Shown: positions 25,248-30,690 of the stretch, one piece after another
How positions within the stretch are numbered: position 1 is the stretch's first letter
How the letters are laid out: each line of letters starts with the position of its first letter
IMG/VR virus record: IMGVR_UViG_3300022935_000054
Coordinates: 1-37,212 of that record
Source: a virus
Direction: 5' to 3' (one strand)
Length of the DNA: 37,212 nt
Program-made: the position numbers and the translations under genes
The notes under the pieces: generated by a model
Told to the model about the DNA's origin: nothing
The model's input: the letters and a program-made list of their open reading frames with translations, nothing else
The model's database searches: none

Positions 25248-27022
25248 TTAAAATTAAAAATCTCACAGTTCGTAATTTTATGAGTGTCGGTAATCAAACT
25301 CAAGCAATTGATTTTGATAAAGGCATGCTAACTCTTGTACTAGGCGAAAACTTAGATCTTGGTGGTGACGATAGCGGTGCTAGAAACGGTACTGGTAAAA
25401 CAACCATTATTAACAGTTTAAGTTATGCTATCTATGGTGTTGCTTTAACAAATATTAAAAGAGACAATCTAATTAACAAAATTAACAGTAAAGGTATGCT
25501 TGTAACTGTTAGTTTTGAAAAGAACGGTGTAAATTACCACATCGAAAGAGGTCGTAAGCCTAATATTCTAAAACTAAATGTTGATGGTGAAGAATATTCA
25601 GCAGACGATGCTGACGAAAGTCAAGGTGATAGTAGACAAACACAAAAAGAAATTGAAAAACTGTTTGGTATGAGTCATGATATGTTCAAACACTTAATTG
25701 CGTTGAACACATATACTGAACCTTTTCTTGCTTTGAAAAACAATGACCAACGTACTATTATCGAACAGTTACTTGGTATTACAATTTTATCTGAAAAAGC
25801 AGACGCACTAAAAGAACAGGTAAGAATTAGTAAAGATCTTATACAACAAGAAAACACAAAGATCGAGACTATTAAAGTAAGCAATCAAAAAATTGAAGAA
25901 TCTATTCAAAGCCTAGAAAGAAAACAAAAACTATGGCAAGATAACCATACAAATGATGTAAACGATCTTTCTCAAAGTATTCGTTTGTTAGAAAAGATTG
26001 ACATTGACGCAGAAATTGACGCACATAAATGTCTTGAAAATTTTAATGAAAAGAAAAAACGCTTAGAAGAAGCACAACGTTGGATTGCTAACATTGAAGC
26101 AGATAATACAAAGCAAGAAAAAACTATTGCTAAACTAGATAAAGAAATACTTCTATTAAAAGAACACAAGTGTCATGCGTGTGGACAAGAAATACACGAC
26201 ACTACACAAGAAGAAATACTAAAAAGCAAAGAAGATCAAAAACAAGAAGCCGCTTTACAAGTTATAACAAATAATACACAGTGGGAAGAACATTCAAAAG
26301 TTGTAAGTGATATCGGAGAACTTGAAACTTGTCCACCTACACAGTACGACAGTTTAGAAGAAGCAGTTAATCATAGAAGCACACTGGCTAGTTTACAGAA
26401 AGAACTTGAGAAAAAACAAGAAGAAACTAATCCGTATGAAGAACAGATTGTAGAACTAAAAGAAACTGCTCTACAGGAGATTAATTGGGACGCTGTAAAC
26501 GAACTTACTAAAGTAAAAGAACATCAAGAATTCTTGTATAAACTGCTTACAAACAAAGATAGTTTTGTAAGAAAGCGTATTATTGATCAAAATCTAAGTT
26601 ATTTAAATATGCGTCTTACTTACTACTTGAGCAAGATAGGTTTGCCACACACAGTGGAATTTCAGAACGATCTAACAGTGATTATTACACAACTCGGGCA
26701 GGACTTAGACTTTGATAATCTCAGTAGAGGTGAACGAAATAGACTCATTTTATCAATGAGTTGGGCGTTCCGTGATGTTTGGGAAAGCCTATATCAAAGC
26801 ATTAATTTATTGTTTATTGACGAACTAGTGGATAGTGGTATGGATTCAAGCGGTGTTGAATCCAGTATTGCTGTATTGAAAAAAATGACTAGAGAACGTG
26901 ATAAAAACGTGTTCTTAATTTCACATAGAGATGATTTAGCAACTCGTGTTAATCAAGTTCTAAAAGTTATAAAGGAAAACGGATTTACATCATATTCAAA
27001 TGATGTTGAACTGGTGGAATGA
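25244..27022 (+). CDS. 46: Recombination endonuclease subunit gp46 (SbcC/Rad50-like ATPase)
   Basis: This 592-aa partner of gp47 belongs to the SMC/Rad50 family (T4 gp46 is 560 aa). Motifs in order are: Walker A ARNGTGKTTI (residues about 46-55) after a GENLDLGGDD loop typical of T4-type gp46; a K/E/Q-rich coiled coil from about 200; the zinc hook CHACGQ near 308-313; a second coiled coil; the ABC signature LSRGERNR near 492-499; Walker B LLFIDELVDSGMD near 522-534; and a switch histidine in LISHRDD near 558. The complex uses ATP to control end resection. It overlaps gp47 upstream and the 88-aa gene downstream by 4 nt each. Complete, with no missing motif. Confidence 0.95.
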   Translation: MIKIKNLTVRNFMSVGNQTQAIDFDKGMLTLVLGENLDLGGDDSGARNGTGKTTIINSLSYAIYGVALTNIKRDNLINKINSKGMLVTVSFEKNGVNYHIERGRKPNILKLNVDGEEYSADDADESQGDSRQTQKEIEKLFGMSHDMFKHLIALNTYTEPFLALKNNDQRTIIEQLLGITILSEKADALKEQVRISKDLIQQENTKIETIKVSNQKIEESIQSLERKQKLWQDNHTNDVNDLSQSIRLLEKIDIDAEIDAHKCLENFNEKKKRLEEAQRWIANIEADNTKQEKTIAKLDKEILLLKEHKCHACGQEIHDTTQEEILKSKEDQKQEAALQVITNNTQWEEHSKVVSDIGELETCPPTQYDSLEEAVNHRSTLASLQKELEKKQEETNPYEEQIVELKETALQEINWDAVNELTKVKEHQEFLYKLLTNKDSFVRKRIIDQNLSYLNMRLTYYLSKIGLPHTVEFQNDLTVIITQLGQDLDFDNLSRGERNRLILSMSWAFRDVWESLYQSINLLFIDELVDSGMDSSGVESSIAVLKKMTRERDKNVFLISHRDDLATRVNQVLKVIKENGFTSYSNDVELVE

Positions 27023-27285
27023 GTACAGAATCACATGACAAACTTATAAGAGCATTTCAGGAATACTTTAAATGGCAAGATAAGTTCGAGTATAGCGGGT
27101 CTGATGCCGCAGGCATCAAAGCACGTTATTGGTTAAGTGAAATACGAAATTTTTCTAGTTTAAGGCGAAACGAAATACAAGATCTAAGGCAAAAAAGAAA
27201 GGCAGCCAGAAAAGGCGTAATAGGTAGACCCAAGAAAGTAAGTAATGCTGATGACGACGAATCCGGCATGGACTTACCAAAATAA
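27019..27285 (+). CDS. Small basic protein downstream of gp46, function unknown
   Basis: This 88-aa protein starts inside the gp46 stop (ATGA overlap), with GGTGGA just upstream. Residues 1-60 look helical (KLIRAFQEYFKWQDKFEY, then ARYWLSEIRNFSSLRRNEIQ). Residues 57-73 are strongly basic (RQKRKAARKGVIGRPKK) and include a GRPKK reminiscent of an AT-hook, so nucleic-acid contact is possible. The end is acidic. Small proteins of this general style follow gp46 in marine T4-like phages. Its 3' end overlaps the next gene by 41 nt in another frame. The tight coupling suggests a role linked to replication or recombination, but no function can be assigned. Confidence 0.75.
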   Translation: MSTESHDKLIRAFQEYFKWQDKFEYSGSDAAGIKARYWLSEIRNFSSLRRNEIQDLRQKRKAARKGVIGRPKKVSNADDDESGMDLPK

Positions 27286-27706
27286 ACCACTAGATAGTAT
27301 TCCAGACGAATACGAAGGGTTTGTCTACCTCATCACAAACACACAGACTGGGCAAAAATACATAGGCAAAAAACTAGCCAAATTCAAAACTACTAAACCG
27401 CCACTCAAAGGCAGAAAAAACAAACGCAGAGGCACTAAGGAAAGCGATTGGAAGGACTATTGGGGTTCATCAGATCGTTTACAAGCAGATGTCGACGCAC
27501 TAGGCCCAGCAAACTTCACCCGAGAAATACTATATCTTTGTACAAACAGGGCAGAAATGTCCTACATAGAGGCAAGAGAGCAATTTGACCGCCGTGTATT
27601 AGAAAGAGACGACTATTATAACGGAATTATTAATGTGAGAGTAGGCGGATCAGACAAATTGCGTAAGGCTTTACTAGAGCAAGAGGCAAAGAACACTACC
27701 AAATAA
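27245..27706 (+). CDS. GIY-YIG-like nuclease family protein
   Basis: This 153-aa protein has a modified GIY-YIG core: GFVYLITN (residues 25-32) and QKYIGKKL (37-44) stand for the two motif halves. A basic stretch follows (KPPLKGRKNKRRG, 51-63), then DWKDYWGSS, NFTREIL, a Glu-containing helix AEMSYIEAREQF (103-114) and YYNGIINVRVG. The conserved Glu and Asn of the fold are plausibly E109 or E112 and N130. It spans nearly the whole protein, with no separate DNA-recognition domain. Marine T4-like phages commonly carry such a gene; whether it is a homing, repair or defence-evading nuclease is not shown. A second ATG at 27251 is equally possible; neither has a strong Shine-Dalgarno. It is the last gene of the gp55-gp47-gp46 cluster. 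Confidence 0.8.
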   Translation: MLMTTNPAWTYQNKPLDSIPDEYEGFVYLITNTQTGQKYIGKKLAKFKTTKPPLKGRKNKRRGTKESDWKDYWGSSDRLQADVDALGPANFTREILYLCTNRAEMSYIEAREQFDRRVLERDDYYNGIINVRVGGSDKLRKALLEQEAKNTTK

Positions 27707-27724
27707 GCCCACACCGGCGCAGTT

Positions 27725-27859
27725 ATGGTGTCCAGAATCCCTGGTGATGTCGCAGGGTACGGAAGTTGGTTGGTAGCAACGATTTCAGCAACTATCCTTT
27801 ACAGGACGATGATCGGATATGCCTTCATAAAACCGGTTTTGCTGTCAGAACAAGATTAA
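27725..27859 (+). CDS. Possible 44-aa membrane peptide
   Basis: This short open frame begins MVSRIPGDVAGYGSWLVATI and ends with a KPVLLSEQD tail. Residues about 14-35 are hydrophobic, interrupted by one Arg (YRTM), and could form a single membrane helix. It lies 18 nt after the GIY-YIG gene on the same strand. Against it: no clear Shine-Dalgarno, and third positions are richer in G/C than in neighbouring genes. It reads like real protein rather than random frame, but without homologues it stays tentative. Confidence 0.4.
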   Translation: MVSRIPGDVAGYGSWLVATISATILYRTMIGYAFIKPVLLSEQD

Positions 27860-27890
27860 AAAAGGCTAAAAGAGCGGGTAACTCCCGCAG

Positions 27891-27924
27891 GTTTATAGTA
27901 TAAGTTAGCGTTTGTATTATAAAC
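27891..27924 (+). repeat. Long inverted repeat (14-bp stem, 6-nt loop)
   Basis: GTTTATAGTATA pairs with the downstream TGTATTATAAAC. Adding A-T and G-U pairs gives a 14-bp stem with three G-U wobbles and the loop TTAGCG. It is AT-rich but the longest stem in this region. Wobbles sit on only one reading, so an RNA on the plus strand fits well. It is not followed by a run of T. Confidence 0.6.
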
Positions 27925-28017
27925 TGCCGTTGTACATAAGAAACTAAGACGGATTGAGTAGGTATAGGATAACCGCCTACGCTATGCATTATAAAGTAAG
28001 CATTGTAGATCTAACGC

Positions 28018-28115
28018 TATTGTGACTGTGCGAACTCAGATGATGTTCAAAATTCACTCTTTGGCCCGGCAACGGGCTAATTGTGACCATACAATCTAGA
28101 TGATGCTAAAATTGC
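28018..28115 (+). repeat. Imperfect direct repeat, two copies, each followed by a hairpin
   Basis: Copies at about 28019-28054 and 28080-28115 share ATTGTGAC, then 11-12 diverged bases, then GATGATG, then a short gap and AAAATT. The period is 61 bp. Copy 1 is followed by the stem at 28061-28080 and copy 2 runs into the stem at 28110-28124, so the unit appears to be repeat plus hairpin. Each copy carries an ATGATG that opens a very short frame (19 and 8 codons). Confidence 0.5.
28061..28080 (+). repeat. Stable hairpin with GCAA tetraloop
   Basis: TTGGCCCG and CGGGCTAA pair as 8 bp (one G-U) around GCAA, a GNRA-type tetraloop. This is the strongest GC stem in the region. It is not followed by a T-run, so it is not a classic intrinsic terminator; an RNA structural element is more likely. 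Confidence 0.6.
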
Positions 28116-28124
28116 TTCGCAATT
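28110..28124 (+). repeat. Short hairpin AATTGC/GCAATT
   Basis: A perfect 6-bp stem with loop TTC at the end of the second direct-repeat copy. It is followed by AT-rich sequence without a clear T-run. Confidence 0.45.
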
Positions 28125-28157
28125 AATAATAAACATAAATATCAATAATAAGAAAAT

Positions 28158-28202
28158 GTCTTTGAGCGATAGCGATAAAGACAAGTGAGCGTTAGCTCAC
28201 TT
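28158..28202 (+). repeat. Pair of adjacent hairpins just upstream of the late promoter
   Basis: First stem: GTCTTT with AAAGAC (28158-28182), plus one G-U pair and a possible inner GC/GC. Second stem: AAGTGAGC with GCTCACTT, a perfect 8-bp stem with loop GTTA (28183-28202). They abut with no spacer and end 8 bp before TATAAATA. They may stop transcription from the upstream cluster before it enters the late unit, but there is no T-run. Confidence 0.5.
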
Positions 28203-28210
28203 AATAGCGT

Positions 28211-28218
28211 TATAAATA
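28211..28218 (+). promoter_or_regulatory. T4-type late promoter (TATAAATA)
   Basis: An exact match to the T4 late consensus -10, with the gp55 factor that reads it encoded in the same window. It lies 21 nt upstream of the 393-aa gene, directly after a perfect hairpin. No -35 is expected for this class. Confidence 0.85.
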
Positions 28219-28239
28219 TAGGATCTTAGAGATAGTAAT

Positions 28240-29421
28240 ATGAAACTGAATCAATTAGAAAACATCGAACATCTAGATGAAGCACCGCAAGGGTTTTTAA
28301 AAAGAACAGCACTTAGAGCTAGATCGGCTTTTGGTGGTGATGGAGGTGCTTCTGCTAAAGGACAACTACAAACAGGTGAAATTGCCAATAAACTAAAAGG
28401 CGAATATATGACGTTTGTAGGTCGTGTTGCGGCAAAATATGGACCTAAACCTACTACACAAACACTACTTGCTTTCCTAAACAAAAAAGGCATTGACACT
28501 AAAGAAGTTGCTGGCATGATTGATAAAGAGTTACAGGCTCTTAACCCTCAACAACAAGAGCCAGAACTAGGCCCAGAATCAGAACTAGATAAAATTAATC
28601 CAACAAATTCTACAGAGCCAGAAGAAAACCCGCTGTCAATGAACAAAAAAGATGATGTTAATATTGATACACCTGTTAAGAAAAGAAAAAAGACAGGCGG
28701 TAGACAAAAAGGCGGTTTATCTAATACAACGAGTGCTATCTATCAGCGCAATAAGAGAGCAAAAAAGAATCAACAATTAGAATTACCTATGGGCGTCGAA
28801 TCAATATACAGCGAAGAGTCACAGCGTTATAGAAAAAACTTTGAACGCATTGACTGGTCACTAAAGGAAGACGCAGAATATTTTTCAGCACTTAAATTTA
28901 TGGGTGTGTTTGAAGCAGTTATTCCAACAAAGGTACTAGACAAAGTAATGAGTCAAGTAGCAGTTAATGTTGACATGGACGAACTAGGCGGACTAAAACA
29001 AAGCAACGATCCAGTAACTGGAGAACCTGAAGATGATGTTCAAGCAGGATCACAAGAGAAGAAAGGCGGAGGCTTTTTAAAAGGCATTGGTAAAGCAATC
29101 GGCGGTATTGCTGGAAAGGCAGTAGGCGGTGTTGAAGCAGGTTTAGATAAAAATCCTGAAAACGTTAAAGGTTCAAAGATTTTTGATCCTGATGAAGAAG
29201 AAAAAACAGTTGGTAGCTTAAACTATCAGAATATTGCTAAAGAGTTTCCAGGAATTGATGCTCCAACACTTAGAAGGGGCATGTCTAAAAGTTTACAAGG
29301 TCAGGGATTAACTAAAGCAGAACATGAAGCTATGTCTGCGGCAATGACTGAACTACTTAAAAAGAATCCTCAAGAAACTACAAAAGTGATGAATTTGTTT
29401 AAGCAGACTAGAACTGTTTAA
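28240..29421 (+). CDS. Unrecognised late protein (393 aa)
   Basis: The perfect late promoter upstream implies late expression, so a virion or assembly role is likely. Visible parts: an N-terminal segment (MKLNQLENIEHLDEAPQGFL) followed by a basic helix; a helical domain at about 45-100; an acidic P/E/Q/N-rich linker at about 104-145; a strongly basic stretch at about 147-182 (VKKRKKTGGRQKGG, YQRNKRAKKNQ); a compact segment at about 195-250; then a glycine-zipper-like helix GGGFLKGIGKAIGGIAGKAV near 275-297. The C-terminal ~75 residues look helical. The basic patch could bind DNA and the glycine-rich helix could enter a membrane. Its stop overlaps the convergent 58-aa gene's stop. No family recognised. 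Confidence 0.75.
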   Translation: MKLNQLENIEHLDEAPQGFLKRTALRARSAFGGDGGASAKGQLQTGEIANKLKGEYMTFVGRVAAKYGPKPTTQTLLAFLNKKGIDTKEVAGMIDKELQALNPQQQEPELGPESELDKINPTNSTEPEENPLSMNKKDDVNIDTPVKKRKKTGGRQKGGLSNTTSAIYQRNKRAKKNQQLELPMGVESIYSEESQRYRKNFERIDWSLKEDAEYFSALKFMGVFEAVIPTKVLDKVMSQVAVNVDMDELGGLKQSNDPVTGEPEDDVQAGSQEKKGGGFLKGIGKAIGGIAGKAVGGVEAGLDKNPENVKGSKIFDPDEEEKTVGSLNYQNIAKEFPGIDAPTLRRGMSKSLQGQGLTKAEHEAMSAAMTELLKKNPQETTKVMNLFKQTRTV

Positions 29422-29594
29422 AAGAAAGGCATACCACTTTCTTTAGTGGTTTCCATATTTGATTTCACAATATCTACAATAATTTCGCGTTCGTCGAAAC
29501 TTAGATTCATTGCCTCAGAGAAAGATAGACCTCCACGCATATACCATACAGAACGCATCGCTTCTGTTTTAATATTTTTTGCCTGGTCGTCCAT
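29418..29594 (-). CDS. 58-aa conserved-looking protein in T4 gene 51 position
   Basis: This short frame runs from the ATG at 29594: MDDQAKNIKTEAMRSVWYMR, then GGLSFSEAMNLSFDEREIIV and an end of ETTKESGMPFF. The WYMRGG...DERE....N.E.TK.SG.PFF pattern reads like a small protein that follows gp26 in T4-like phages. In T4, gene 26 is followed by gene 51, a baseplate hub assembly factor. The frame stays open upstream to near the gp26-like stop (LKINDILAETKA before the first Met), so a non-ATG start nearer that stop is possible. The stop codon overlaps that of the convergent 393-aa gene by 3 bases. Coding is likely; equivalence to gp51 is positional only. Confidence 0.68.
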   Translation of the reverse strand: MDDQAKNIKTEAMRSVWYMRGGLSFSEAMNLSFDEREIIVDIVKSNMETTKESGMPFF

Positions 29595-29626
29595 GGCTTT
29601 CGTCTCGGCAAGAATGTCGTTAATTT

Positions 29627-30613
29627 TTAACGTCGAAAGCCTTGTCCGAAAAAATCCGCTTGATCCAAGGTTAATTTAACATCCCATTCATGATCACATC
29701 CTTCGGCATCGCATTTGGTTTTGAAACTAGCCATACGTCCGCTTTCCTGTGATTTGTTTACAGATTCGTTAATTGTATTGAATACAGTTTTATCTGCTTT
29801 TTCTAAGAACTCTTTAATGTATTGTGGATTGTCTGTTGTACCATTGATTGTTTCAACTTTTGTTACACACTGTACAGCAGTTTGTAGAGTAAGATCAGTC
29901 AGTTTAATAAAACTTTCATTAAACAATTGAACTTTTTTCTGATCATCAATTTCATCATCATTGATAATTGAAAAAATTCTTTGATGTTCAAATGTTTTTA
30001 ATGCTGTTCCGGTTAATTCTTTATACGTCATTGGTCTTAAATGAATTACCATGTCGTTACCAATTTCTACTGTTGTTGTAAAATTTGATTCATTTAAATT
30101 ATCAAGTACATTTCTCAAATCAACACTTTTATCATTTTGATGATTACATGCTGGACACGTAGCAGTTACGTCCATATCCATGCCATATGTTGCCATCCTA
30201 ATTGCTGTAAGCACAGCATCAACATCAACACTAGGCATATTCCAAGCATCTTTAATTGTTGGAATACAACTTTGTATAACTTGAACAATAGCACTACCAT
30301 TCATTAGTGCGTCTGGTGTTTTAAACAACAGCTCGTCACGTGCTGTCATTGCGTAAACAGGATGTTCGCCTGTTTGTGGTATTTCTAAACTTCCTTCAGG
30401 CCAATATTTGCCTTTACTAGGAAGAGAAATATGAATCTTTGGCTGTCTAAAGAAAGAAGCCAAAGGATTTCCGGATACTGGTTGTGCGTTTTCTACAACT
30501 GGAGCGGAAGCCAATGGCGCTTGTGGCACAGGATTCTGGCCTGCCTTAGCGGCTTGCTCTGCTTGTGCTTGCACGAATGCAGTCGGATCAAATTGATTGT
30601 TATTTTCAGCCAT
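29627..30613 (-). CDS. 26: gp26-like baseplate hub assembly protein
   Basis: This 328-aa protein is of the T4 baseplate gp26 family. Residues about 55-130 give the signature: HISLPSKGKYWPEGSLEIPQ, then VYAMTARDELLFKTPDALMN and GSAIVQVIQSCIPTIKDAWN, followed by DVDAVLTAIRMATYGMDMDV. A CPACNHQ pair near 152-158 and a CDAEGCDHEW pair near the C-terminus look like zinc-binding cysteines. The first ~45 residues are Q/A/P-rich and low-complexity. T4 gp26 is 208 aa, so this is longer, with a C-terminal extension carrying the second Cys pair. AGGA precedes the ATG, and a perfect late promoter is 33 nt upstream. It should act in hub assembly before wedges join. Confidence 0.82.
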   Translation of the reverse strand: MAENNNQFDPTAFVQAQAEQAAKAGQNPVPQAPLASAPVVENAQPVSGNPLASFFRQPKIHISLPSKGKYWPEGSLEIPQTGEHPVYAMTARDELLFKTPDALMNGSAIVQVIQSCIPTIKDAWNMPSVDVDAVLTAIRMATYGMDMDVTATCPACNHQNDKSVDLRNVLDNLNESNFTTTVEIGNDMVIHLRPMTYKELTGTALKTFEHQRIFSIINDDEIDDQKKVQLFNESFIKLTDLTLQTAVQCVTKVETINGTTDNPQYIKEFLEKADKTVFNTINESVNKSQESGRMASFKTKCDAEGCDHEWDVKLTLDQADFFGQGFRR

Positions 30614-30623
30614 TTTTTATTCC

Positions 30624-30631
30624 TATAAATA
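30624..30631 (+). promoter_or_regulatory. T4-type late promoter (TATAAATA) for tape-measure-like genes and portal
   Basis: An exact consensus match 59 nt upstream of the 876-aa gene. It reads right and probably drives the two tape-measure-like genes and gp20, which follow with gaps of 1 and 12 nt. The leader also contains a small GCAG/CTGC hairpin (30657-30668). Confidence 0.85.
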
Positions 30632-30645
30632 GTATTGTATAGAGA

Positions 30646-30653
30646 TATTTATA
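30646..30653 (-). promoter_or_regulatory. T4-type late promoter (TATAAATA) for gp26-like gene
   Basis: An exact consensus match on the minus strand, 33 nt upstream of the gp26-like ATG. It faces the plus-strand copy at 30624-30631 across a 14-bp gap, so both predicted start sites fall in the same few bases. Confidence 0.85.
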
Positions 30654-30690
30654 TGCGCAGAAAACTGCTACTTTTATTCTTGGATTCAAA

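Larger units (their letters stand above)
27860..28210 (+). other. Hairpin-rich noncoding region
   Basis: About 350 nt without a convincing gene. It holds at least five strong inverted repeats, an imperfect direct repeat and only very short open frames (19 codons or fewer). Besides the stems listed separately there is GCGGG/CCCGC with a 5-nt loop at 27874-27888. No tRNA shape was found. It could be a structured small RNA, a series of processing or termination signals, or a recombination or replication site. The strand given is that of the flanking genes and is an assumption. Confidence 0.5.

Noticed and set aside
28061-28080. Intrinsic terminator
   Set aside because: The stem is GC-rich and stable but is followed by AATTGTGACC rather than a run of T.
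28018-28115. CRISPR-like array
   Set aside because: Only two imperfect copies, with diverged bases inside the repeat and no cas genes nearby.
27860-28210. tRNA or tmRNA gene
   Set aside because: No T-arm sequence, no cloverleaf spacing and no CCA end could be found; the stems have unsuitable loop sizes.
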